Part shown: positions 1 to 5,039 of the stretch, piece by piece
Layout: the number at the start of each line of letters is the position of its first letter
How positions within the stretch are numbered: position 1 is the stretch's first letter
Notes under the pieces: generated by a model
Database searches by the model: none
Told to the model about the DNA's origin: nothing
The model's input: the letters and a program-made list of their open reading frames with translations, nothing else
NCBI GenBank assembly: GCA_002491945.1
Contig: DKWX01000043.1
Location: 1-5,039 of the forward strand
Direction of reading: 5' to 3'
Source: Porphyromonadaceae bacterium UBA7141
GTDB taxonomy: Bacteria > Bacteroidota > Bacteroidia > Bacteroidales > Muribaculaceae
Length of the DNA stretch: 5,039 nt
Made by a program: the position numbers and the translations under genes

Positions 1-6
1 GTGTTT

Positions 7-13
7 ACCTCCT
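7..13 (-). promoter_or_regulatory. Shine-Dalgarno sequence for a gene starting just outside the left edge
   Basis: The minus strand reads AGGAGGT from 13 to 7 and then six more bases (AAACAC) to the window edge. A start codon immediately beyond would sit at near-ideal spacing. This implies a third minus-strand gene downstream of the carboxyltransferase, about 150 bases after its stop. The start itself is not in the window. The plus strand reading of the same bases (nine codons to a TGA at 28-30) is a weaker alternative. Confidence 0.45.
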
Positions 14-61
14 ACTCGATTATTAAGTGAGCGTTTAAATCAAAACTGCACTTATATAATT

Positions 62-102
62 GGCTGCGGGAAATTTAAATGCGGTGTAAAATGTTCCCGG
101 CC
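62..102 (-). other. Bulged hairpin in the gap after the carboxyltransferase gene
   Basis: GGC (62-64) plus CGGGAA (67-72) pair with TTCCCG (94-99) plus GCC (100-102): nine base pairs with a two-base bulge (65-66) and a 21-base loop. It lies 55-95 bases after the TAA at 157-159. On the minus strand it is followed by AT-rich sequence but not a clean T-run, so it is at best a weak terminator. It could equally be part of the leader of the gene beyond the left edge. Confidence 0.35.
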
Positions 103-156
103 GTCTTGTACTTGTTGTCTGAATCTGAACACTGACTTATGGCAGACAGTGGTTTA

Positions 157-2049
157 TTATTCAAACTCAATTACCGGTTGGTCGGTGGCGATTACATCGT
201 TGTCGTTTACGAGTATGCGCTTCACTACGCCGTCCTTATCAGACTGGAGGTCGTTCTCCATCTTCATGGCTTCGTAGACCAGAACGTTCTGACCGACTTT
301 AACCTTATCGCCGGGTTTAACCATAATTTCGATTACGGTGCCTCCCATCGGGGCGTTCAGAGTCGGACCGGAAATCTTCTCCTTCGGTTCTTCCTTCTTC
401 ACTTCTGCAGTGGCAGTTGCGGGAGCGGCAGCCTTTGCCGCCTCATACTCGGCTTTGCGTTTGTTCTTCAGGAAGCCTGTAGCCACGGCCGGCAACAGCT
501 CAAGGAGCAGATATTCCTCATCGTTCTGTGCCAGTTGCACGCCGCCGAATTCAGGAAGCTCGGGATTTGCGGGTTTGCGGTAGGAGTTTACATCATATGG
601 AGTCTCCGCCGGATTGCCTGTAATCTGCTCGCGGAATGCGGGGTCGACAGCAACCGGAGTCTTGCCGTACTCGCCCTTCACGAGCGCCACAAACTGATTG
701 TTCTTATTCGTATAGTCGGGAACACCTTTGCGGCGGTCGAGCGCCACTGCTACAGCCTGCGAACCCACAATCTGAGATGTCGGAGTCACCAGAGGCACCA
801 GGCCGGCGTCGCGGCGCACCTTTGGAATGAGCGCCATAGCCTCTTCAAGCACATCCTCGGCATTTAGCTGACGGAGGTTGGCCACCATATTGGAGTACAT
901 GCCTCCGGGCACCTCGGCGTTCTTCACCAGATCGTTGGGTTTTGGGAAACCGAAGTATGCCTCAATTTTATGGCAGGCATCCAGAAGGTCTTGCTCGCGG
1001 TTTTCGCCTGCGGCCTTGATGGCCTCGTCGAAAGCAGCGTCGATATCGGCGGGCATAGCCTTGTAGGCCTCATCGAAGTCTTTAGGCCATTTGTCTTTGT
1101 TGAGGTCGAAAGCGGCAAGCGCTTTGCGTGCGTCTTTGAGTTTGGCACGAATCTTGGCCACAGCCTCCATGTTGACGTCTACCTCAATGCCCAGCTTCTG
1201 GCAGAATATCCATACCAGCTCGATGGCCGGCGCCGCCGAACCGCCGCCAAACCACCAGATGTTGGTGTCGACGATATCCACACCTTTTATGATGGCAGTC
1301 AGCACGGCTGCAAGGCCGTAGCCGGGTGTGCAGTGTGTGTGGAAGTCTACGGGCACTGTCAGTGCCTGTTTCAGTTTGGGCATCAGGCTGAAGATACGGG
1401 CCGGATTCACCAGACCTGCCATATCCTTGAGCGTAATCATCTTGGCGCCGAGACGCTCCATTTCTTTGGCCTTGCCTACGAAGTAGTCGTCGGTAAATAT
1501 CTTTTCGGGTGCCACAGGAGCCGGGTCAGAGCCGCCGAACAGGCGCGAGAAGAAGCCCTTCTTTTTGGGCGCTGCCGGAGCTGCCTCTTCCTTCGGGTCG
1601 ACGGTGTAGCATACGGCTGCGTCGGCAGTGCCACCCAGTTCATTAATCATCCGGATGGATTCCTTGATATTGTCGATGTCGTTGAGAGCATCGAAGATTC
1701 GCATCACGTTCAGGCCGTTTTTGATAGCCTCTTTGTAGAATCCTTCAAGCACATAATTGGGATAGGGCACGTAGCCAAACAGGTTGCGGCCGCGTGAAAG
1801 TGCTGACAGCAGCGAGATGCCCTTCATCTCTTTTGAACATGCGCGCAGACGGTCCCACGGGCTTTCGCCGAGATAGCGCATCACTGAATCGGGCACTGCG
1901 CCGCCCCATACCTCCATAATGTAGAAGTGTGCGTCACGGTAGAGGGGGAGAAGTGCGTCAATGTTCTCCTGCTTCATGCGGGTCGCGAAGAGGGATTGCT
2001 GGCCATCGCGAAGTGTAAGGTCGCGAATCAATAGTTTTTTGGTTGCCAT
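157..2049 (-). CDS. oadA: Biotin-dependent carboxyltransferase with C-terminal biotin carrier domain (oxaloacetate decarboxylase alpha / pyruvate carboxylase B type)
   Basis: The 630-residue protein should move a carboxyl group between biotin and a 2-oxoacid (oxaloacetate/pyruvate) in the cytoplasm. Seen: a carboxyltransferase TIM barrel at about residues 5-290 opens with LTLRDGQQS (metal ligand Asp15; Arg14 and Gln18 match the conserved Arg and Gln of RDAHQS). The lysine expected to be carbamylated is Lys208 in TLKDMAG, and the metal-binding His pair is His237/His239 in HTHCTPG. A helical conserved region follows (about 291-500, with PGGMYSN at 381-387 and PTSQIVGSQ at 423-431). An Ala/Pro/Lys/Glu linker (about 530-560) leads to a biotinyl domain with EAMKME, so Lys596 is the biotinylation site, 34 residues from the C-terminus. 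There is no biotin carboxylase domain, so a partner is needed. The protein is about 30 residues longer than usual because of an insertion at 151-182. The ATG lies directly before the barrel; the stop is TAA. There is no Shine-Dalgarno sequence, only A-rich sequence. The family is certain; whether it is a decarboxylase, carboxylase or transcarboxylase subunit cannot be decided from this window, so the symbol is by family. Confidence 0.93.
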   Translation of the reverse strand: MATKKLLIRDLTLRDGQQSLFATRMKQENIDALLPLYRDAHFYIMEVWGGAVPDSVMRYLGESPWDRLRACSKEMKGISLLSALSRGRNLFGYVPYPNYVLEGFYKEAIKNGLNVMRIFDALNDIDNIKESIRMINELGGTADAAVCYTVDPKEEAAPAAPKKKGFFSRLFGGSDPAPVAPEKIFTDDYFVGKAKEMERLGAKMITLKDMAGLVNPARIFSLMPKLKQALTVPVDFHTHCTPGYGLAAVLTAIIKGVDIVDTNIWWFGGGSAAPAIELVWIFCQKLGIEVDVNMEAVAKIRAKLKDARKALAAFDLNKDKWPKDFDEAYKAMPADIDAAFDEAIKAAGENREQDLLDACHKIEAYFGFPKPNDLVKNAEVPGGMYSNMVANLRQLNAEDVLEEAMALIPKVRRDAGLVPLVTPTSQIVGSQAVAVALDRRKGVPDYTNKNNQFVALVKGEYGKTPVAVDPAFREQITGNPAETPYDVNSYRKPANPELPEFGGVQLAQNDEEYLLLELLPAVATGFLKNKRKAEYEAAKAAAPATATAEVKKEEPKEKISGPTLNAPMGGTVIEIMVKPGDKVKVGQNVLVYEAMKMENDLQSDKDGVVKRILVNDNDVIATDQPVIEFE

Positions 2050-2100
2050 GGACTTTATTATTGCAGATTTAAGTTTTCTTCAGTCAGATATTTAAGGGGT

Positions 2101-2182
2101 GGATGCCGCGCCGCGGGTCTGACTCCCTCCGCTTCGTGGCCATGATGCCCCTCTGTTTCGCACGAAGGAGCCCGGGGCATCC
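2101..2182. repeat. 82-base GC-rich imperfect inverted repeat in the leader region of the carboxyltransferase gene
   Basis: The ends are exact 7-base inverted repeats, GGATGCC (2101-2107) and GGCATCC (2176-2182). Nested inside are CTTCGTG (2132-2138) and CACGAAG (2161-2167), with short GC pairings between, so the whole block can fold as one long imperfect hairpin. Two other exact pairs compete with this fold: GATGCCCC (2144-2151) with GGGGCATC (2174-2181), and AGTCAGA (2082-2088) with TCTGACT (2118-2124). By count 57 of 82 bases are G or C, against about 30% in 2051-2100. A minus-strand 61-codon frame (2243-2058) runs through it but looks non-coding. It may be a dispersed palindromic repeat or a structured leader. 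Confidence 0.5.
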
Positions 2183-2200
2183 TTTGTGGGTTATCGGATG

Positions 2201-2231
2201 CTAATTTAGGCCTTTTTTTCGAATCATGAAA
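2201..2231 (-). promoter_or_regulatory. Weak candidate promoter for the carboxyltransferase gene
   Basis: On the minus strand, TTTC (2231-2228) is followed after 19 bases by TAAATTAG (2208-2201), one mismatch in each box of the Bacteroidetes TTTG / TAnnTTTG pattern. It is the best match I found between the terminator and the ATG at 2049, and it would place the 82-base inverted repeat inside the 5' leader. AT-rich sequence makes chance matches likely. Confidence 0.25.
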
Positions 2232-2240
2232 ATATTCGCG

Positions 2241-2282
2241 CATAAAAATAAGTGTCGGTGGCTTTTTTTAGCCGCCGACACT
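2241..2282 (-). terminator. Rho-independent terminator of the penicillin-binding protein transcript
   Basis: On the minus strand, 2282-2270 pairs with 2263-2251 (AGTGTCGG and GGCT blocks around one C-A mismatch, 13 positions) across a six-base A loop, followed at once by TATTTTTATG (2250-2241). A GC-rich stem with a T-rich tail, about 80 bases after the TGA at 2363, fits an intrinsic terminator. The plus strand lacks an equivalent T-run after the stem, so termination should act mainly on the minus strand. Confidence 0.8.
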
Positions 2283-2316
2283 GTATGTATTATATTGAAG
2301 TCGTCGAATGATTGCA

Positions 2317-2352
2317 AACTGGCAGCCGTTATATTGCGGCGGCCTGCCGGTT
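2317..2352 (-). other. Second 3'-end hairpin after the penicillin-binding protein gene
   Basis: The arms 2317-2328 and 2340-2352 pair over 11 Watson-Crick positions plus one C-A mismatch on the minus strand (a T-G wobble on the plus strand), with a single bulged base at 2344 and an 11-base loop. The hairpin begins about 10 bases after the stop codon and directly follows the stop-spanning hairpin. No T-run follows. A 3'-end stabilising structure is the simplest reading. Confidence 0.4.
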
Positions 2353-2354
2353 GA

Positions 2355-2381
2355 GGAAGGTGTCAGTCAAACACACCTTCC
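2355..2381 (-). other. Hairpin spanning the stop codon of the penicillin-binding protein gene
   Basis: GGAAGGTGT (2355-2363) and ACACCTTCC (2373-2381) form a perfect 9-base-pair stem with a 9-base loop. The stem and loop contain the TGA at 2363-2365 and the last codons. No T-run follows on the minus strand, so it is more likely an RNA-stability or 3'-end element than a terminator. Confidence 0.5.
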
Positions 2382-4759
2382 ACTACTTCGGTTGTAGCTT
2401 CGCTCTGTTCCGGGGCATCGTGCCAGCGCACTCCGTCGCATGGATTGAAGTCGGCCGGGAAGGTGAAGCGGGAGTCTTGAGAGTAGGGTAGTTTCTTGTC
2501 GGCATATACTTTTTTCATGTACATGCCGTAGATTGGCAGTGCCGCCTTCGCGCCCTGTCCGTAGGCCATAGAGTTGAAGTGGATGTAGCGCTCTTCGCCT
2601 CCCACCCATATGCCGGTCACGATGTCGGGGGTGAATCCCATGAACCATGCATCAGAGTTGAAGTTGGTCGTGCCGGTCTTTCCTCCCATCTGTGCGCTGA
2701 TGCCGTAGTTGGAGCGAAGTCCGCGGCCGGTGCCTTTGTCGACAACGTCAAACAGTACCGACGAAATCTTGTAGCTCGCTTTCTCATTCAGGGCTTCCGT
2801 GCGGTGTGCCACCGGTGAATAGATCACGTTCCCCTGATTGTCTTCGATGCGTGTGACGTAGACCGGGTCGACGCGCACACCCTTGTTGGCGAATGTACTG
2901 TAGCCCGACACCATCTCTGCCACAGAAGCGTCGAACGACCCGAGCGACAACGTGTAGTTGGGTGTCAGGAATCCGCTTATCCCATACATGCGCAGCTTGC
3001 CCACGAATGTCGGTACTCGCAGTTCATGTATCAGTCGGGCAGATATCCAGTTGTTGGATGTGGTGAGTGCCCAGCGCAGGTCTACGTTCTCGCCTATGCG
3101 GCTCTTGCCTGTATTGCGAGGCATCCATCCGCCGAAGTTCGGCTGTGTGTTGGAGAATGTGCTGCATGGATCAAACTCCTGCTCGAAGGCGAGGGCATAT
3201 AGGAATGGTTTGGCCGTCGAACCCACCTGTCGCTTGCCTCGCGATGCCATGTCATACTGGAAGAACATGAAGTCGGGTCCCCCCACATATGCTTTTACGT
3301 ATCCCGTCACGGGGTCCATCGACATCATGCCTGTCCGGAGTATGGATTTCATATACAGCAACGAGTCGTAGGGGGTCATATCCACAGATTTGGAGCCTGG
3401 AACGACCCGGCCGTTCTGCCTGACATAGGTGAATATATCCATATGGACAGGCTGATGGAAGGCTGCTTCGATTTCCTCGTCGGTGTGGCCGGCAAGTTTC
3501 ATCACACGGTGGCGTTCGGTCTGGCGGATGGCGTTGCGTATCAGTCGCTGTGTGCCTGCGGCTGATATTTCCTGCGGATTGCCGGAGTATGGTCCGAACC
3601 GCGACCCGCGTTTTTCGGCATCGAATGCAGGCTGCAGAGTGCCGCCGAGATGCTGCCATACGGCTTCTTCGGCATATTGCTGCATCCGCACATCGATGGT
3701 GGAATAAATCTGAAGTCCATCGGTATATAGGTTATAGTAAGACCCGTCGGGTTTCGGATTTTTCAGTATCCAGCCGTAAAGAGGATTGTCTTCCCATTGA
3801 GTGGAGTCGGTGGTGTACTGGCCGTAGGCTATGTTGTAGCCCAGCTCGTTGGAATAGTCGGAGCGGTCGGGGCGCGAGGGCTTCTTGGCTGTCATCAGGC
3901 GGCGTATCTCTTCGCGCAGATAGGGGGCGCCTCCTTCGCGGTGGTCGACCTTATGATAATTCAGACCTAATGGAAGCAGCTTTAGAGAGTCGGCTTCTGC
4001 GACAGAGATGCGTCCTTCCTTCACCATCTGGTCGATCACTGTGTTGCGGCGCCCCAGTGTGCGTTCCGGATGGCGCAGCGGATTATAGTAGGAGGGGTTC
4101 TTGAGCATACCCACCAGCATTGCGGCTTCCTGGATATTCAGATCTCCCGGCTCTTTGCCGAAGTATACGTTGGCCGCAGTCTTGATGCCCACGGCATTGT
4201 TAAGGAAGTCGAAGCGGTTGAGATACATATTGATGATCTCGTTTTTCGTATAGAATCGTTCCAGTTTGATGGCGATCATCCATTCGATAGGCTTCTGCAT
4301 GGCGCGTTTCAGCATGTTTTGCGAAGGTTGCGAATATAGCTGCTTTGCGAGCTGCTGAGTGATGGTGGAGCCGCCACCCGAAGATCTGTCGCCTAAAGCC
4401 ACAGTCTTGACCAGTGTGCGTCCCAGCGCCATGAAGTCGATGCCGGAATGCTGGATGAACCGGGCATCTTCTGTCGATATCAGCGCATCTATCACCCAGG
4501 GCGAGATGGCATCGTAATCGTTATAGACGCGATTGCCCGCTCCTGCAAAATAACGTCCCAGCTCGGTGGTGCCGTCGGAGGCGTATACCACGGAGGCCAG
4601 TTTGTCGTGGGGGTCTTCCAACTCTTCAATCGGGGGCATGTAGCCGATTACCCCGTTATAGATCAGAAGCAGAAGAATGGCTATCAGGAATCCCACTCCG
4701 AGGAACGAGATCCAAAGCCATTTCACAATCCGGTTGGAGGAGATTGACTTTAGTTTCAT
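2363..4759 (-). CDS. mrcA: Bifunctional class A penicillin-binding protein 1A (glycosyltransferase/transpeptidase)
   Basis: This 798-residue inner-membrane enzyme polymerises lipid II into glycan strands and cross-links the stem peptides on the periplasmic side. Seen: a short basic N-terminus, then one membrane segment at about residues 14-34. A GT51 glycosyltransferase domain (about 60-250) has motif 1 EDARFIQHSG with catalytic Glu97, motif 2 GGSTITQQLAKQ (129-140), motif 3 with Glu159 in KPIEWMIAIKLE, motif 4 KNEIINMYLN (172-181) and motif 5 GIKTAANVYFGK (191-202). The transpeptidase domain (about 345-755) has SxxK as Ser514-Thr-Ala-Lys517 (nucleophile Ser514), SxN as Ser568-Asn-Asn570 and KTG at Lys694-Gly696 followed by TT. 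All catalytic motifs of both domains are intact. The roughly 150 residues between the transpeptidase start and the SxxK box are long and charged. The tail (780-798) is acidic. Length is normal for the family. The ATG sits just before the membrane anchor with no Shine-Dalgarno sequence; the stop is TGA. It is probably transcribed alone from the promoter at 4872-4903. Confidence 0.96.
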   Translation of the reverse strand: MKLKSISSNRIVKWLWISFLGVGFLIAILLLLIYNGVIGYMPPIEELEDPHDKLASVVYASDGTTELGRYFAGAGNRVYNDYDAISPWVIDALISTEDARFIQHSGIDFMALGRTLVKTVALGDRSSGGGSTITQQLAKQLYSQPSQNMLKRAMQKPIEWMIAIKLERFYTKNEIINMYLNRFDFLNNAVGIKTAANVYFGKEPGDLNIQEAAMLVGMLKNPSYYNPLRHPERTLGRRNTVIDQMVKEGRISVAEADSLKLLPLGLNYHKVDHREGGAPYLREEIRRLMTAKKPSRPDRSDYSNELGYNIAYGQYTTDSTQWEDNPLYGWILKNPKPDGSYYNLYTDGLQIYSTIDVRMQQYAEEAVWQHLGGTLQPAFDAEKRGSRFGPYSGNPQEISAAGTQRLIRNAIRQTERHRVMKLAGHTDEEIEAAFHQPVHMDIFTYVRQNGRVVPGSKSVDMTPYDSLLYMKSILRTGMMSMDPVTGYVKAYVGGPDFMFFQYDMASRGKRQVGSTAKPFLYALAFEQEFDPCSTFSNTQPNFGGWMPRNTGKSRIGENVDLRWALTTSNNWISARLIHELRVPTFVGKLRMYGISGFLTPNYTLSLGSFDASVAEMVSGYSTFANKGVRVDPVYVTRIEDNQGNVIYSPVAHRTEALNEKASYKISSVLFDVVDKGTGRGLRSNYGISAQMGGKTGTTNFNSDAWFMGFTPDIVTGIWVGGEERYIHFNSMAYGQGAKAALPIYGMYMKKVYADKKLPYSQDSRFTFPADFNPCDGVRWHDAPEQSEATTEVVEGVFD

Positions 4760-4810
4760 AACATCTGGTGTCTGGTTTATGTGCGGTGGCTGCTAAGGCA
4801 GGGTGAAAGG

Positions 4811-4837
4811 GGAGCTGCCGCTGCAGCGGCTCTCTCC
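4811..4837 (-). other. GC-rich palindrome in the leader of the penicillin-binding protein gene
   Basis: GCCGCTGCAGCGGC at 4817-4830 is a perfect 14-base palindrome. It is flanked by GGAG (4811-4814) and CTCC (4834-4837), which can extend the pairing across a short internal loop. It lies about 58 bases upstream of the ATG at 4759 and downstream of the predicted promoter, so it would be in the leader RNA. A perfect dyad with no loop also suits a DNA-binding dimer site. Which role applies cannot be told from sequence; it is not a terminator because no T-run follows it. Confidence 0.45.
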
Positions 4838-4871
4838 GGCCCGGACATAAGTTGCGGCCAATTTCAACCTA

Positions 4872-4903
4872 CAAAATTACTCAACCTTTTGCAAATACCC
4901 AAA
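4872..4903 (-). promoter_or_regulatory. Bacteroidetes-type promoter of the penicillin-binding protein gene
   Basis: Read on the minus strand, TTTG (4903-4900) is followed after exactly 20 bases by TAATTTTG (4879-4872). This is a full match to the TTTG / TAnnTTTG pattern described for the primary sigma factor of Bacteroides and Flavobacterium at a permitted spacing. A second TTTG lies at 4895-4892 but is too close to pair with the same box. The transcript would start near 4865 and carry a leader of about 105 bases. The pattern match is direct; activity is inferred. Confidence 0.6.
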
Positions 4904-4980
4904 TCCTCTGACAATATTATAGGCATCCGTTTTAATTTAGCCCCCTCACTCGATGTCTTCATAAAGTGATAGGAAATCAT

Positions 4981-5037
4981 TCATTCAATCTGCGGCTTCT
5001 TTTTGCTGTTTGCGGCTTGTCGCTCAGTCGAATATGT
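4981..5037 (-). CDS. Possible 3' end of an upstream gene entering from the right edge (partial, unrecognised)
   Basis: A minus-strand frame open at the window edge ends with a TGA at 4981-4983 and reads TYSTERQAANSKKKPQIE, a lysine-rich polar tail of the sort many cytoplasmic Bacteroidetes proteins have. It has the same orientation as the penicillin-binding protein and stops about 220 bases before its ATG. The other two minus frames also stop close by (TGA at 4977-4979, and one four codons in from the edge), so the frame choice rests only on the look of 18 residues. No domain or function can be recognised. Confidence 0.27.
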   Translation of the reverse strand, partial: TYSTERQAANSKKKPQIE

Positions 5038-5039
5038 TT

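Noticed and set aside
139..1797. Long plus-strand reading frames (139-867 and 970-1797) opposite the carboxyltransferase gene
   Set aside because: They lie entirely antisense to a gene with clear domains, show no recognisable family, and are Cys/His/Leu-rich as expected from reading the opposite strand of a GC-biased gene.
2058..2243. A 61-codon minus-strand frame just upstream of the carboxyltransferase gene
   Set aside because: It starts in the T-run of the terminator and its composition follows the palindromic GC-rich block, so the inverted repeat explains it better than a protein.
2287..2318. TTTG (2318-2315), 20 bases, then TATAATAC (2294-2287) on the minus strand as a promoter
   Set aside because: The second box misses the TTTG half of the Bacteroidetes pattern, and any transcript would run straight into the terminator hairpin. 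It could make a tiny attenuated RNA, but there is no further support.
2579..4747. Several plus- and minus-strand frames of 64-184 codons overlapping the penicillin-binding protein gene
   Set aside because: All are out of frame with intact catalytic motifs in the real gene, rich in Arg/Ser/Cys, and have no promoter or start signals of their own.
4781..4969. A 62-codon plus-strand frame upstream of the penicillin-binding protein gene
   Set aside because: It reads through the GC palindrome and the divergent promoter with no family resemblance and no start signal.
4864..4980. A 38-codon minus-strand frame whose ATG directly abuts the TGA at 4981-4983
   Set aside because: It overlaps the predicted promoter, has no Shine-Dalgarno sequence and no recognisable motif; AT-rich intergenic DNA gives such frames by chance.
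4991..5018. Direct repeat TGCGGCTT at 4991-4998 and 5011-5018
   Set aside because: Only two 8-base copies 20 bases apart, probably within or next to the tail of a gene; no array or further copies are visible.

Overview
The window carries two large genes, both complete and both read from the minus strand, with regulatory and repeat-like sequence around them. The organism looks like an anaerobic gut member of the Bacteroidota, probably the Bacteroidales. The basis is that neither start codon has a Shine-Dalgarno sequence, that the promoter upstream of the penicillin-binding protein fits the Bacteroidetes type (TTTG, 20 bases, TAnnTTTG), and that both proteins read like Bacteroidales family members. 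A family such as Muribaculaceae is my guess from protein style and the moderately high GC content; it is not proven here.

Following transcription (right to left): at the right edge, minus-strand reading frames stop near 4977-4981 and may be the tail of an upstream gene. A promoter (4872-4903) and a leader with a perfect 14-base GC palindrome (4817-4830) precede a bifunctional class A penicillin-binding protein of 798 residues (4759-2363). Its end holds two consecutive hairpins, one spanning the stop codon, and then a Rho-independent terminator (2241-2282). The rest of the gap (2050-2240) contains no convincing gene. It holds an 82-base, GC-rich imperfect inverted repeat (2101-2182) that stands out sharply from AT-rich flanks and lies in the likely leader of the next gene. 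That gene (2049-157) encodes a 630-residue biotin-dependent carboxyltransferase fused to a biotin carrier domain, of the oxaloacetate decarboxylase alpha / pyruvate carboxylase subunit B type. The last 156 bases contain a bulged hairpin and, at the very edge, a strong ribosome binding site facing a gene that would start just outside the window.

The two genes have separate jobs. The penicillin-binding protein polymerises and cross-links peptidoglycan outside the inner membrane; the carboxyltransferase works in cytoplasmic C4/C3 acid metabolism around oxaloacetate and pyruvate. The terminator between them argues for separate transcription units. I found no clear new multi-gene system. The points most worth following up are the 82-base palindromic element, a lineage-type insertion inside the carboxyltransferase barrel, and the altered active-site residues of that enzyme.
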